Shown piece after piece: positions 24,953 through 34,490 of a stretch of DNA of 64,000 bases. Made by a program: the position numbers and the translations under genes. The number at the start of each line of letters is the position of its first letter. Position 1 is the stretch's first letter. The stretch is from an uncultured Cellvibrionales bacterium (GTDB lineage Bacteria > Pseudomonadota > Gammaproteobacteria > Pseudomonadales > Dasaniaceae): assembly GCA_913019905.1 (NCBI GenBank), contig CAJVZD010000013.1, positions 1 through 64,000 of the forward strand, read 5' to 3'. Below the pieces are notes generated by a model. It was not told where the DNA came from. It worked only from the letters and a program-made list of their open reading frames with translations, and made no database searches.

Positions 24953-27175
24953 TTAATGCATATCAATTGGATCAACATCGACTGACCAGCGTATTTTGTT
25001 TGCCAGGGTATGTTGTTCGCCAATGTTACATAGCGCTTTAAGGCACTGATGAAGATTTTTTCGCCGATCGGCTTGCAATAATAGCTGCGCGCGAAAAAAG
25101 CCTGCGCGGCGTGCCATAGGAGCCGGGAGTGGTCCAAACAGGCGGCTCCCAGAATCTACTGTTTGACCGTTTGTTTCGATCCCGGAGCGTAGCGCGCGTA
25201 AAAATTCTTCTGGTTGTTGCGGATTGCTCGATTCGGCTCTAATTAATGCCAGATGACCAAACGGTGGTAGGCCGCTAACTTTGCGCTCTTCTAATAATTG
25301 ATTGGCGTAGCTGTGGTAGTGGTTGTTGACAAGACTGTTTATAAGGGGGTGTTCCGGATGGTGTGTTTGAATCATAACCTTGCCCGGTTTGCTGGCGCGA
25401 CCGGCGCGACCGGCAACCTGAATCAATAATTGCCCCATTTTTTCCGGGCCGCGAAAATCGGTGCTAAATAGCCCGCCGTCGGCGTCGATGACTGCAACCA
25501 AAGTGACGTCGGGGAAATGATGTCCCTTTGCTAGCATCTGGGTTCCCACCAAAATGCAGGGCGTTCCCTCGTGAACATTTTCTAATAATTCCTGCATGGC
25601 CAGTTTTCGCGACGTTGTGTCTCTATCGATGCGAATGACCTGAGTATTTGGAAACAGGCGGTTTAAGGCCTGCTCGGAGCGTTCTGTTCCAGATCCTCTG
25701 AAGTCCAATTGACGACTATTACAGTCCGGGCAGAATCCCAGTAATTTCTCTTGCCCTTCACAGTGATGGCAGCGCAGCATGCCCTGTTGGAAATGTACGG
25801 TCATTCTGGCGTCGCAATGGTGACATTGCGCGACGTAACCGCAGTCGTGGCACATTAGCATCGGAGAAAAGCCGCGGCGGTTGATAAACACTAAAACTTG
25901 ATTGCCAGCTGTAATTTCTTTTTTTATAGCAGCGAGCAGCGCTGAACTGAAGCCCTCATCCATCGGTGCATTTCGAATGTCCAATAATTCATAGAGCGGT
26001 GGTTTTGCATTCGCTGCACGTTGCGTAAGATGCAAGTGTTGGTAGCGGCTCTGCTGGGCGTTATGGAGTGTCTCAAGGCTGGGTGTTGCCGACCCTAATA
26101 TTATTGGGCATCTTAGCTGGTGGGCACGTTTTATCGCGATATCTCTCGCTGAGTACCGAAAACCGTCCTGTTGCTTGAAAGAGCTGTCGTGCTCTTCATC
26201 GATAATAATGAGTCCAATATTTCCCATCTGAGTGAACACCGCCGAGCGAGTGCCGATAATGATTTTAGCTTGTCCGCTTTTGGCTGACTGCCATGATAGT
26301 AAGCGCTCCCTATCAGTAAGGCCTGAGTGTAACAAGGCAATATGGCAGTTGAATCGCCGACGAAAGCGACTTACCGTCTGTGGTGTTAGGCCAATTTCAG
26401 GAATTAATACCAGCGTCTGTCGGTCTTTTTCCAAGCATTTAGCAATAAGCTGAAGATAAACCTCTGTCTTGCCGCTACCCGTCACTCCGTCCAGCAAGTA
26501 ACACTGATAACGTTTTTGGATGTTAACGCTATTTAAGGCTATGCGTTGTTCTTCGTTTAGCACCAGAGGCTCTTCGGTGCCGTCCGATTCATTGTTGGGC
26601 GAAGTGGGTGCAGCTGCTTCGCTGGCGAACTTTTCGACTAAATCTTTCTTTATTAATGCGTTAAGTATGGTCCGCGATACACCTGATGTTGATAAATCGG
26701 TCGTATTGATGCTCGTTCGTTGTTGCAATAATGTCAGCAATTGCGCCTGTTTGGCGGCCCTTTTTAGCGCTCCTTCGGGTAGTCCCTTTCCCTCTGTGCT
26801 CAGGCGCCAGCGAGTTTCTTTCTGGTCGATTAACTCGTGTCCTTTTCGCAAAAGCGCCGGTATCGCATTGCTCAAAACGTCACCGAGCGCGTGTTGATAG
26901 TAATTTGCCGCCCATCGACAAAGCTCCAGCATCTGAGGAGAAAAAACAGGATCGGAGTCGAGAATCTGAATGGCGGGTTTGAGTTTTGCTGCGGGTACGT
27001 CGCTGCTATTTTTAACTTCCAGCAATATGCCCGTTAGTTGTCGATGGCCAAACGGGGCGAGAACTCTTAAGCCTGGCTTCAGATCATTTATTGCCAAATC
27101 CGTGATGTCTAAAGGCAGCAGGTAGTCAAAGCTACGCTTGAGAGGTGTCGGCATAGCGAGAGAAAGTATTGGCAT
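24953..27175 (-). CDS. priA: Primosomal replication protein / helicase PriA
   Basis: 3'-5' DNA helicase that restarts stalled forks by loading DnaB. It has an N-terminal 3'-DNA-binding domain (LAMPTPLKRSFDYLLP...), Walker A LLDGVTGSGKTEVYLQ near residue 230, the DEEH box LIIIDEEHDSSFKQQ, eight zinc-binding cysteines starting at MCHDCGYVAQCHHC and ending LGFCPDC, and helicase motif VAGRAGRASKPG. Length of 740 aa is normal (E. coli 732). It is divergent from rpmE, the same neighbourhood as in E. coli. Confidence 0.97.
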   Translation of the reverse strand: MPILSLAMPTPLKRSFDYLLPLDITDLAINDLKPGLRVLAPFGHRQLTGILLEVKNSSDVPAAKLKPAIQILDSDPVFSPQMLELCRWAANYYQHALGDVLSNAIPALLRKGHELIDQKETRWRLSTEGKGLPEGALKRAAKQAQLLTLLQQRTSINTTDLSTSGVSRTILNALIKKDLVEKFASEAAAPTSPNNESDGTEEPLVLNEEQRIALNSVNIQKRYQCYLLDGVTGSGKTEVYLQLIAKCLEKDRQTLVLIPEIGLTPQTVSRFRRRFNCHIALLHSGLTDRERLLSWQSAKSGQAKIIIGTRSAVFTQMGNIGLIIIDEEHDSSFKQQDGFRYSARDIAIKRAHQLRCPIILGSATPSLETLHNAQQSRYQHLHLTQRAANAKPPLYELLDIRNAPMDEGFSSALLAAIKKEITAGNQVLVFINRRGFSPMLMCHDCGYVAQCHHCDARMTVHFQQGMLRCHHCEGQEKLLGFCPDCNSRQLDFRGSGTERSEQALNRLFPNTQVIRIDRDTTSRKLAMQELLENVHEGTPCILVGTQMLAKGHHFPDVTLVAVIDADGGLFSTDFRGPEKMGQLLIQVAGRAGRASKPGKVMIQTHHPEHPLINSLVNNHYHSYANQLLEERKVSGLPPFGHLALIRAESSNPQQPEEFLRALRSGIETNGQTVDSGSRLFGPLPAPMARRAGFFRAQLLLQADRRKNLHQCLKALCNIGEQHTLANKIRWSVDVDPIDMH

Positions 27176-27574
27176 TAAGTTATGAGTACCCGGTTTAAAA
27201 GATCGCAGGCTAGTGTAACAAACTGATGCAATTGTGTATGGGTAAACGCAAGAATGGATATATATCTATGCTGCCAGCGGTAAAGAGTTCGCGCAGTAAA
27301 GCGACTTGCGATGATAGAAAAAGTAGTTTGTTGTGATCGAAGTTAAGTTGTAGGCGACTGTTCGTTTTCCCTGTTTATCTCCCGTGGAATGATACTGCTT
27401 GCTAAACTAGTCATTTTTGGTATGATGCATCGCCGAATTTTTAGCTGTGCTCATGCTGCGATATTTTTGGGCGTAAAGTGCGGTGCTTGGCAATTGTCTC
27501 CAGGGAGGAGTCGTGAAGATTGACGCAAGTGGCGGCACATAATTTACCAAGATCTATTATTAGGAATTAATGCA
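27176..27574. other. Divergent priA/rpmE intergenic region
   Basis: This 399-bp gap holds a strong rpmE promoter, listed separately, and a leader of about 140 nt. The leader may hold an L31 autoregulatory structure, but I could not identify a convincing hairpin. I see no repeats or small genes here. Confidence 0.5.
27399..27426 (+). promoter_or_regulatory. rpmE promoter with extended -10
   Basis: TTGCTA (27399-27404), a 16-bp spacer and TATGAT (27421-27426) preceded by TGG, an extended -10 (TGnTATGAT). Predicted transcription starts near 27433, about 142 nt before rpmE. Confidence 0.65.
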
Positions 27575-27790
27575 ATGAAAGTTGATACTCATCCCAAATA
27601 CGAAGAGATTACAGCAACGTGTAGTTGTGGTAATACCATTAAAACAGGTTCAACTCTGTGTTCTGACATCCACCTTGATGTTTGTTCAGCTTGTCACCCG
27701 TTTTATACTGGCAAGCAGAAAATGCTGGACTCTGGTGGCCGTGTAGATCGCTTTAATAAGCGTTTCGGTAATCGCAGCACTAAGGCTTAA
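27575..27790 (+). CDS. rpmE: 50S ribosomal protein L31 (bL31, zinc-binding form)
   Basis: Bridge protein between the ribosomal subunits. The 71-aa sequence starts [20 protein letters not shown] and has the zinc-ligand pattern Cys16, Cys18, Cys37 and Cys40, so this is the C+ form rather than the zinc-independent paralogue (YkgM/RpmE2). [20 protein letters not shown] is diagnostic. AGGA lies 9 nt before the ATG. The gene has its own promoter and terminator. Confidence 0.97.
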   Translation: MKVDTHPKYEEITATCSCGNTIKTGSTLCSDIHLDVCSACHPFYTGKQKMLDSGGRVDRFNKRFGNRSTKA

Positions 27791-27846
27791 TGTAATACGT
27801 AGCCATGAGGCTTTTTAAGCTTGGTCATTTGTTGATTAAGCTTTCG

Positions 27847-27884
27847 AAAAACGCTCGTTCAGAAATGATCGGGCGTTTTTTTTT
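27847..27884 (+). terminator. rpmE terminator
   Basis: AAAAACGCTCG (27847-27857) pairs with CGGGCGTTTTT (27870-27880) through 11 base pairs, one G-U, with a 12-nt loop, followed by a run of nine T (27876-27884). It lies at the extreme 5' end of the following nuclease gene. Confidence 0.9.
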
Positions 27885-28686
27885 GTTAAAAAATGTGCGT
27901 CTCTGTCTATTTTTGTTCGTGATAGTTTCGTCTCAATCCACTTTCGGGGTTGAGTACGCCTGTAGTGCGAAAAGTGAGTTGCGCTGGGAAACCTTGGGGC
28001 ATGTCATTGACGGCGATACGATTCGTCTCGCCAATGGAGAAAAGCTCAGGATTATCGCTATTAACACACCGGAGCTTGGCGATAAAAATCAACCTGCTCA
28101 GGCTCTTTCACGGCAGGCGAAAGCCGCAGCAATCAAGTTTTTCGGGCCTTCCAAAAAAGTTGGGATTCAGGCGGGTGTCGATCCACGAGATCGATACGGT
28201 CGCCTGCTGGCGCACGTATTCCGATACGACGGCGCAAGCTTAGCGGAATATCTATTGACCGAGGGCTTGGCAGTCCAGATAGTAGTTCCGCCCAATAATT
28301 CCCGCTGGCACTGTTTGGCACGTGCCGAGGTTCTCGCTCGACAGAAGGGTGTGGGGATATGGGGGCACCCACTTTACCGGCGTAAGATTGCAGCCGACCT
28401 GGCCTTGAAGGATAGTGGCTTTCAACTCATTCAGGGAGTGGTAAAATCGGTCACTCGCAGTGGTGATGGTTGGTGGTTGCAAGTCGGTAAGTTGGCTGTG
28501 CGCTTGCGCGATAAGGATATGCGTTTTTTCTCCGCTGCAATGCCGGGGGTGAAACCGGTTGACTGGCGTGGCCAAAAAATACAGCTTCGTGGCTGGGTGA
28601 TCAATCGCAGTGATTCAACGTCGGTTAAAAAGAAAGGATACCCTGCTCTGATGATGAATCTGCGTCATCCCGCTATGATGAATTAA
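27865..28686 (+). CDS. Exported thermonuclease-like (SNase-fold) protein
   Basis: Staphylococcal-nuclease homologue with an N-terminal Sec signal (hydrophobic LCLFLFVIVSSQSTFG, cleavage near there). The nuclease core VIDGDTIRLANGEKLRII is followed by AINTPELGD and DPRDRYGRLLAHVF, holding the Asp, Arg and Glu residues of the SNase active site. An additional C-terminal domain of about 100 residues follows. The start is uncertain: ATG 27865 lies within the rpmE terminator loop. GTG 27895 gives a shorter signal peptide and lies after the hairpin. ATG 27805 would put the whole terminator inside the gene and is unlikely. None has a clear Shine-Dalgarno. Confidence 0.82.
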   Translation: MIGRFFLLKNVRLCLFLFVIVSSQSTFGVEYACSAKSELRWETLGHVIDGDTIRLANGEKLRIIAINTPELGDKNQPAQALSRQAKAAAIKFFGPSKKVGIQAGVDPRDRYGRLLAHVFRYDGASLAEYLLTEGLAVQIVVPPNNSRWHCLARAEVLARQKGVGIWGHPLYRRKIAADLALKDSGFQLIQGVVKSVTRSGDGWWLQVGKLAVRLRDKDMRFFSAAMPGVKPVDWRGQKIQLRGWVINRSDSTSVKKKGYPALMMNLRHPAMMN

Positions 28687-28882
28687 ATCAATACAGTGAT
28701 TTTTAATCCTTGGTATGTAAATCTGTTGCGAGTGCTCCGCGGCAAATCGGTCTTGTGGCTGCGCTCGTTTTTCTATATTCTTGCTCACCCGTTTCTAACG
28801 GGGTTGTCGAGATACACCGAACCGGAGAGCCTACCTTTTGGCTTTCGTTACCTTTTTAATGATATAAATCGGGACAGAATCG

Positions 28883-30145
28883 ATGTCTACAGATTTCAAA
28901 CAACAAGCTTTGGACTACCATTCCCAGCCTAAGCCGGGAAAAATTTCGGTAGAATTGACCACCAGTGCCGAGAGTCAAAATGATCTGGCTTTGGCTTATA
29001 GTCCTGGCGTGGCTGAGCCGGTCCTCGCCATTTCAGAGAATCCCGAAGCTGCTTATGACTACACAATAAAGGGAAACCTTGTCGCTGTTATTTCTAACGG
29101 AACTGCAATTTTGGGCTTGGGGAATCTCGGCCCGCTAGCCAGTAAGCCTGTTATGGAAGGCAAAGCCTTATTGTTTAAGCGTTTTGCGGGTGTAGACGCT
29201 ATTGATATTGAGGTCGACACTGAAGAGCCGAAAGAATTTATTGATACTGTGGTGCGCATCGCCGATACCTTTGGCGGTATTAATCTTGAAGATATCAAAG
29301 CGCCAGAATGTTTTGAAATTGAAAATGAGCTAATTGATCGCTGTAACGTACCCGTTTTTCATGATGATCAGCATGGCACCGCAATCGTTACCGCTGCCGG
29401 ACTATTAAATGCGCTTGAAATCGCAGGGAAAAATCTGGAAACGGCTAAAATTGTTTGTTTGGGCGCGGGTTCAGCCGCAATTGCCTGTATGCGTTTATTG
29501 ATGAGGTTAGGTGCAAAAAACCAAAACGTAATAATGATCGACCGACTCGGTGTTATTTTTAAAGGGCGAGAGGGCGTGACAGAAATAAAGAGCCAGTTTG
29601 CGCATGAGACCAACGATCGTACATTGGCAGACGCAATGAAAGGTGCCGATGTTTTTGTCGGTCTATCGGGCGCGAATTTATTAGATGCTGAAACGCTGAA
29701 GCTAATGGCCGATAACCCAATCGTTTTTGCTTGTTCGAATCCCGATCCGGAAATTGCTCCCGCTCTGGCGCACGCGACCCGCAGTGATTTAATTATGGCT
29801 ACCGGACGTTCCGATTTCCCCAATCAAGTTAATAATGTACTGGGGTTTCCGTTTATATTTCGTGGTGCTTTGGATGTTCGTGCCAAGTCTATAAACGAAG
29901 AGATGAAAATTGCTGCTGTTAATGCGATTCGAGCCATTGCAAAAGAGCCTGTGACTCAAGAAGTGTTGATCGCATGCGAGCTGGATAGTCTTGAATTTGG
30001 TCCGGAATACATTATTCCCAAGCCGATGGACGGTCGTTTGTTAACAGCCGTTCCCGCTGCCGTTGCTCAGGCCGCCGTTGATACCGGTGTTGCTCAAAAA
30101 CCGTATCCGGCACATTATCCGATAAAGAGCATTAGCGACATATAG
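28883..30145 (+). CDS. NAD(P)-dependent malic enzyme (malate dehydrogenase, oxaloacetate-decarboxylating)
   Basis: Oxidative decarboxylation of malate to pyruvate, supplying NAD(P)H and pyruvate. It is the MaeB-type malic domain without the phosphotransacetylase C-terminal half (420 aa). Visible are the catalytic region LAYSPGVAEPVLAI, metal-binding INLEDIKAPECFEIE, DDQHGTAIVTAAGL and the nucleotide-binding IVCLGAGSAAIACM. Presence near rpmE/priA is conserved in Pseudomonas. Cofactor preference cannot be fixed from sequence alone. The ribosome-binding site is weak, and a terminator follows. Confidence 0.93.
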   Translation: MSTDFKQQALDYHSQPKPGKISVELTTSAESQNDLALAYSPGVAEPVLAISENPEAAYDYTIKGNLVAVISNGTAILGLGNLGPLASKPVMEGKALLFKRFAGVDAIDIEVDTEEPKEFIDTVVRIADTFGGINLEDIKAPECFEIENELIDRCNVPVFHDDQHGTAIVTAAGLLNALEIAGKNLETAKIVCLGAGSAAIACMRLLMRLGAKNQNVIMIDRLGVIFKGREGVTEIKSQFAHETNDRTLADAMKGADVFVGLSGANLLDAETLKLMADNPIVFACSNPDPEIAPALAHATRSDLIMATGRSDFPNQVNNVLGFPFIFRGALDVRAKSINEEMKIAAVNAIRAIAKEPVTQEVLIACELDSLEFGPEYIIPKPMDGRLLTAVPAAVAQAAVDTGVAQKPYPAHYPIKSISDI

Positions 30146-30190
30146 AGCTAATCGCTTTCGGTCAAAAACGCCGATTTCAACAGGGCAGAC

Positions 30191-30220
30191 AAAGGTCACT
30201 TTTATGGTGGCCTTTTTTAT
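30191..30220 (+). terminator. Terminator after malic enzyme gene
   Basis: AAAGGTCAC (30191-30199) pairs with GTGGCCTTT (30207-30215), nine base pairs with one G-U, a 7-nt loop and a TTTTTTA tail. Confidence 0.85.
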
Positions 30221-30250
30221 TTCCCGCTTACAGGCCGTTATGTCGGTCTT

Positions 30251-30296
30251 GTTTTAGGGTGTTATAAAAAATGTTTTAAGGGCTGTTGTAGAAAGT
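30251..30296. repeat. Degenerate 22-24 bp tandem duplication
   Basis: GTTTTAGGGTGTTATAAAAAAT split as copy 1 (30251-30272) and a diverged copy 2 (30273-30296) that begins GTTTTAAGGGCTGTTGTAGA. They share GTTTTA-GGG-TGTT-TA-AAA. The pair lies in the gap between the malic enzyme terminator and the PilZ gene. Confidence 0.45.
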
Positions 30297-30377
30297 GTTC
30301 TGAGCAGGAAAATGTTCCTTTTGAGAGTCCCTATTATTCGCAGCGGGTGTCGGTGACTTATTTAAAGTGACTATCCT

Positions 30378-30429
30378 GTGATAGAGAGCTGTCATAGAGG
30401 CCTTTGATAGAAGCCCGTGATAGAACGAT
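30378..30429. repeat. Degenerate 12-14 bp tandem array, four copies
   Basis: Units begin at 30378, 30391, 30405 and 30417, each carrying (T/G)GATAGA or TCATAGA followed by a variable half. Non-coding, between the malic enzyme terminator and the end of the PilZ gene. Confidence 0.55.
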
Positions 30430-30460
30430 GTTTCGAAAGCTGAATTTGAAAGCTGGACTG

Positions 30461-30829
30461 TTAGTTACCGAGTGCCGATAGCTCTCTTTCGAGCAGAGTG
30501 GCGTCACCCAAGTTTAGCTCTACTAATCTGCGCAAATGGATAATGCTGTCTAAATCGATGAGATTGCATTCAAACCCCATTTGATTATTTTCCGTGTGCC
30601 GCCACAAAACCTGCATGGTAATCGTAATGTCCTCGCCAATCTGAATATCCGCCTCCATCGTTTCGCTAGTACTGGCGTCCCAATGTGAGGGTTTTTCAAC
30701 TAACAGGCCTCTCAATGAGAGATCGACGAGCGTGACTGGCCATTGTTCTTGCCCTTGCCGGATGATAGTGGCGCCGTCAAAAGTCACGCGGGTAAAGTTG
30801 CGTCGGTTTTGTGCTATTGGGCTGCTCAT
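30461..30829 (-). CDS. PilZ domain protein (122 aa)
   Basis: Single-domain c-di-GMP receptor candidate. The two binding motifs are visible: RNFTR (RxxxR, near residue 11) and DLSLRG ((D/N)xSxxG). A beta-barrel ending in MGFECNLIDLDSI and a C-terminal helix follow. The start is set at ATG 30829 (MSSPIAQNRRNF). The reading frame is open further upstream, but that stretch is tandem-repeat DNA. No strong Shine-Dalgarno is present. It lies downstream of ettA on the same strand, separated by 190 bp. The partner or output is unknown. Confidence 0.82.
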   Translation of the reverse strand: MSSPIAQNRRNFTRVTFDGATIIRQGQEQWPVTLVDLSLRGLLVEKPSHWDASTSETMEADIQIGEDITITMQVLWRHTENNQMGFECNLIDLDSIIHLRRLVELNLGDATLLERELSALGN

Positions 30830-30831
30830 AG

Positions 30832-30904
30832 GGGCTCTTTTATAGTTAGGGACTCTTTTATAGTTGTCGCTTTCATTTACTATAGTCGCTTTCACTGACT
30901 AAAG
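30832..30904. repeat. Two abutting tandem duplications in the PilZ-gene leader
   Basis: GGGCTCTTTTATAGTTA (30832-30848) is duplicated as GGGACTCTTTTATAGTTG (30849-30866). Directly next to it, a 19-bp unit TCGCTTTCA...ACTA(T/A)AG occurs at 30867-30885 and 30886-30904. Together they fill the 5' flank of the PilZ gene. Confidence 0.75.
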
Positions 30905-31019
30905 CAGTTTTCAGGCCGCGAACTTTGGCGGCTCATTATACTGCTAGATTTTAAGCGCTGAAATATAGCGTTCGATTGAAAAAGTTTCTATGCTCTTGAT
31001 TCAGCGCAGGGCAATCAGC

Positions 31020-32681
31020 TCATTTTAGTTTTTTGTACCGAACTCGCTGGGGCAGCGCGTTTGCACCTTTGCGTTTGATTAAATCCTCGTGGTATTCGGT
31101 ATAGTTACCCTCAAAAAAGACAATGTCGCTGTCACTTTCATAAGCGAGGATATGGGTACAAATACGATCCAAAAACCAGCGGTCATGAGAAATAATCATA
31201 GCTGCGCCGGGGAATGTTAGCAACGCTTCTTCGAGTGCTCGCAATGTTTCTACATCCAGGTCATTGGAAGGTTCATCCAACAGCAATACATTGGCCCCCG
31301 CTTTTAGTGTGCAGGCAAGCTGCAGGCGTCCACGTTCTCCGCCAGACAGATCTCCGACTCGTTTTTGTTGGTCTGACCCTTTAAAATTAAAGCGACCGAT
31401 GTAGGCGCGAGATCCTACCTCATAACCGTTGATGTTTAATAACTCTTGTCCCTCCGATACGGCTTCCCATACGGTCTTGTTATCGTCCATCTGATCTCGA
31501 AGCTGTTCTACGTAGGCGATTTTAACTGTCTCCCCCAGGTTAACCGATCCGCTGTCTGGAGATTCAATACCGGCAATCATTTTTAACAGGGTCGATTTAC
31601 CGGCGCCATTGCCACCAATAATTCCGACGATCGCGCCTTTGGGTACGTTAAAACTTAAGCCGTCGAGTAAGACTTCTTCGCCATAGGCCTTGCTGACGTT
31701 ATCGATTTCGATGACTTTGTCACCCAGACGAACGCCTGGCGGGATGTAGATTTCGTTGGTTTCCGAGCGCGATTGAAATTCCTGGGATTGTAATTCTTCA
31801 AACCGTGTTAAACGGGCTTTGCTTTTTGCCTGGCGTCCTTTGGGATTTTGGCGTACCCATTCCAACTCCGATTTCACCGATTTTTGATGAGAGGCTTCCT
31901 GCTTGGATTCTCGTTCAAGCCGCTCTTCCTTTTGTTGGAGCCAGTCGGAATAATTCCCCTCATAAGGGATGCCGCGGCCACGGTCCAGTTCCAAAATCCA
32001 GCCCGCGGCGTTGTCGAGAAAATAGCGATCGTGGGTAATGGCAACCACGGTGCCCGGATATTCACAGAGAAATTGCTCTAGCCAGTGTACGGATTCCGCG
32101 TCCAGGTGGTTGGTCGGCTCATCGAGTAATAACATGTCCGGGTTGGATAGTAATAGACGACAAAGGGCCACTCTGCGCCGCTCTCCGCCGGACAACTTAG
32201 AGACATCTGCATCCCAGGGTGGCAACCGCAAGGCGTCTGCTGCGACTTCTAGTTTGTGTTCGAGATTTTGTGAGTCGGCCGTCTGCAGAATGTTTTCAAG
32301 TTCCTGCTGGCGTTTTGCAAGGGCATCAAAATCGGCGTCGGGCTCTGCGTAGGCAGCATAGATCTGGTCCAATTCTGTCTGGGCATCAACGACCTCGCCC
32401 AATCCATCTTCAACATTGCCGCGCACATCTTTGTTGGGGTCTAATTCTGGTTCTTGAGATAAGTAGCCGACGTTAATGTTTGCCTGAGGTCTAGCTTCGC
32501 CTTCAAATTCTGTGTCCAGGCCAGCCATAATTCTTAGTAGTGTAGATTTACCGGAGCCGTTCAAACCTAAGACGCCAATCTTTGCTCCCGGGAAAAAAGA
32601 AAGCGAGATGTCTTTTAATATTTGGCGTTTTGGCGGGACGATTTTGCCGACGCGGTTCATTGTGTACACATATTGTGCCAT
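31020..32681 (-). CDS. ettA: Energy-dependent translational throttle protein EttA (ABC-F)
   Basis: Soluble ABC-F ATPase that binds the ribosomal E site and gates early elongation according to the ATP/ADP ratio. It starts MAQYVYTMNRVGKIVPPKR. There are two nucleotide-binding domains with Walker A GLNGSGKST (near 39) and GGNGAGKST (near 355) and signatures LSGGERRRV and LSGGERGRL. The arm insertion in the first domain and the linker with Lys/Arg/Glu-rich coiled helices (about 240-300) are present. Length of 553 aa matches E. coli EttA (555). Monocistronic by appearance. Confidence 0.97.
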   Translation of the reverse strand: MAQYVYTMNRVGKIVPPKRQILKDISLSFFPGAKIGVLGLNGSGKSTLLRIMAGLDTEFEGEARPQANINVGYLSQEPELDPNKDVRGNVEDGLGEVVDAQTELDQIYAAYAEPDADFDALAKRQQELENILQTADSQNLEHKLEVAADALRLPPWDADVSKLSGGERRRVALCRLLLSNPDMLLLDEPTNHLDAESVHWLEQFLCEYPGTVVAITHDRYFLDNAAGWILELDRGRGIPYEGNYSDWLQQKEERLERESKQEASHQKSVKSELEWVRQNPKGRQAKSKARLTRFEELQSQEFQSRSETNEIYIPPGVRLGDKVIEIDNVSKAYGEEVLLDGLSFNVPKGAIVGIIGGNGAGKSTLLKMIAGIESPDSGSVNLGETVKIAYVEQLRDQMDDNKTVWEAVSEGQELLNINGYEVGSRAYIGRFNFKGSDQQKRVGDLSGGERGRLQLACTLKAGANVLLLDEPSNDLDVETLRALEEALLTFPGAAMIISHDRWFLDRICTHILAYESDSDIVFFEGNYTEYHEDLIKRKGANALPQRVRYKKLK

Positions 32682-33138
32682 AGCGGTTGGATCCTGCTTT
32701 AAATACGAATAATGGAGGCAAGGTACTCAATCTAGCTCGTCATATCAAGTGTCTCACTTTGCGCCAGCAATCAAAGAATTGTTTTTTTTTGAAGTTCCTC
32801 TGCGCGCCTTCTTTGATGGTGGCTTCAAGGGGTGCGGTGTTTCCAGTGGCCGTGAATCCTGTCTTTGAGCTCTGATGCTCTGATAAATATAAATAAAACA
32901 ATGCTTTAGGAGGCGGGTGTTAAAGGCTCACTGCTTAACATTGGAAATCGAGATCGACAGTTATTATCGATGAAAAAGCGAGAAAATCAGCTGCCTAAAT
33001 TGGACCAATAATGTACAATGCGCGCCTTTCTTAATAGCCATGTATCGATGGCCGCAGAATTTATCGCTTATTCTTTTTGTTCCTGTAGAAAGTGATTTTG
33101 TTTTGCGGCTTCCAGTTATTATTTTATAGGGGTTGCCG
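32682..33138 (+). other. Divergent ettA/glyA intergenic region
   Basis: This 457-bp gap contains a -10-like TACAAT at 33014-33019 with a poor -35 (CTGCCT, 17 bp upstream), which could start glyA transcription about 110 nt before the gene. The glyA ribosome-binding site AGGGG is at 33128-33132. I saw no glycine riboswitch signature, repeat or tRNA. Confidence 0.4.
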
Positions 33139-34401
33139 ATGTTTACCAATGATATGCAAATTGAAGGTTTTGACGACGAAATTTTTTCTTCCATTCAGGC
33201 CGAAAATCGCCGTCAAGAAGAGCATATTGAACTCATTGCTTCAGAGAATTACACCAGTCCACGGGTGATGGAAGCTCAGGGCACATCGATGACCAATAAA
33301 TATGCGGAGGGTTATCCCGGTAAGCGATATTACGGTGGATGCGAATATGTTGACCAGGCAGAGGAGTTAGCCATCGAGCGTGTTAAGGCCTTGTTTGGCG
33401 CCGATTATGCTAATGTTCAGCCGCATTCCGGATCGCAGGCGAATTCGGCGGTTTATCTGGCCTTGCTGCAAGCTGGCGATACCGTGTTGGGTATGAGTCT
33501 CGATGCGGGAGGACACCTTACTCACGGTGCGAAACCTAACTTCTCCGGTAAGTTGTACAACTCAGTGCAGTACGGATTAAATACCGAGACTGGCTTAATC
33601 GATTATGACCAGGTTGAAGCATTAGCCCTGGAGCACAAACCTAAAATGATCGTCGCCGGTTTTTCTGCCTACTCTGGTATTGTTGATTGGGCTAAATTCC
33701 GTGAAATTGCCGATAAAGTTGATGCCTACTTTATGGTTGATATGGCACATGTGGCGGGTCTAGTCGCTGCAGGGCTTTATCCTAATCCTGTCCCTTATGC
33801 CGATGTGGTAACGTCTACGACCCATAAAACACTGCGTGGCCCTCGCGGCGGAGTTATTCTGGCCAAAGCCAACGAAGCGCTGGAAAAGAAATTCAATTCT
33901 GCCGTTTTTCCCGGTGGCCAAGGTGGGCCTTTGATGCATGTCATCGCCGCGAAAGCGGTGAGTTTTAAAGAGGCGGCCAGCGAAGAATTCAAAGTTTATC
34001 AGCAGCAAGTTATCGATAACGCCAAGGTTATGGCAGAGACCTTTATTTCACGAGGCATCAAAATCGTTTCCGGTGGTACTGAAAACCACCTGATGCTCGT
34101 CGACTTAATTGGTAAAGAATATACCGGTAAAGATGCAGATGCCGCCTTGGGACAAGCCTTTATTACCGTTAACAAAAATGCGGTACCCAATGATCCGCGA
34201 TCGCCGTTCGTCACCTCTGGCTTGCGAGTGGGCACCCCAGCGGTAACGACCCGAGGTTTTAAGGAAGAAGAAATTGTCAATCTGACAAACTGGATGTGTG
34301 ATGTGCTCGATTCATTGGAAAATGGAACTAGTGAACAGGTAATTCCAGCGGTGAAGACAAAAGTATTAGACGTATGCAGTCGTTTCCCCGTCTATAAATA
34401 A
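33139..34401 (+). CDS. glyA: Serine hydroxymethyltransferase
   Basis: PLP enzyme interconverting serine and glycine with tetrahydrofolate, the main source of one-carbon units. [38 protein letters not shown] and the PLP-lysine segment [16 protein letters not shown] (Lys near residue 228) are all canonical. A TTG at 33133 is in frame two codons upstream, but ATG 33139 has AGGGG 6 nt before it and is preferred (420 aa). A strong terminator follows, so it is probably monocistronic. Confidence 0.98.
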   Translation: MFTNDMQIEGFDDEIFSSIQAENRRQEEHIELIASENYTSPRVMEAQGTSMTNKYAEGYPGKRYYGGCEYVDQAEELAIERVKALFGADYANVQPHSGSQANSAVYLALLQAGDTVLGMSLDAGGHLTHGAKPNFSGKLYNSVQYGLNTETGLIDYDQVEALALEHKPKMIVAGFSAYSGIVDWAKFREIADKVDAYFMVDMAHVAGLVAAGLYPNPVPYADVVTSTTHKTLRGPRGGVILAKANEALEKKFNSAVFPGGQGGPLMHVIAAKAVSFKEAASEEFKVYQQQVIDNAKVMAETFISRGIKIVSGGTENHLMLVDLIGKEYTGKDADAALGQAFITVNKNAVPNDPRSPFVTSGLRVGTPAVTTRGFKEEEIVNLTNWMCDVLDSLENGTSEQVIPAVKTKVLDVCSRFPVYK

Positions 34402-34409
34402 ACCCAATG

Positions 34410-34447
34410 CCCAGACTCCTAATATCGGGAGTCTGGGTTTGTTTGTG
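34410..34447 (+). terminator. Terminator after glyA
   Basis: CCCAGACTCC (34410-34419) pairs perfectly with GGAGTCTGGG (34428-34437), a 10-bp stem with an 8-nt loop followed by TTTGTTTG. Strong stem with a moderate T-tract. Confidence 0.88.
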
Positions 34448-34490
34448 TTAAAATCCCGTATTACATTCACTTTTTTATAAGGCAACATCC

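Noticed and set aside
27805-27864. Nuclease start at ATG 27805
   Set aside because: It would place the whole rpmE terminator inside the coding sequence and put 20 residues of non-signal sequence before the signal peptide.
30830-30895. Extended N-terminus of the PilZ protein
   Set aside because: The extra residues come from tandem-repeat DNA and have no PilZ-family counterpart, so the start was set at 30829, though translation through it cannot be excluded.
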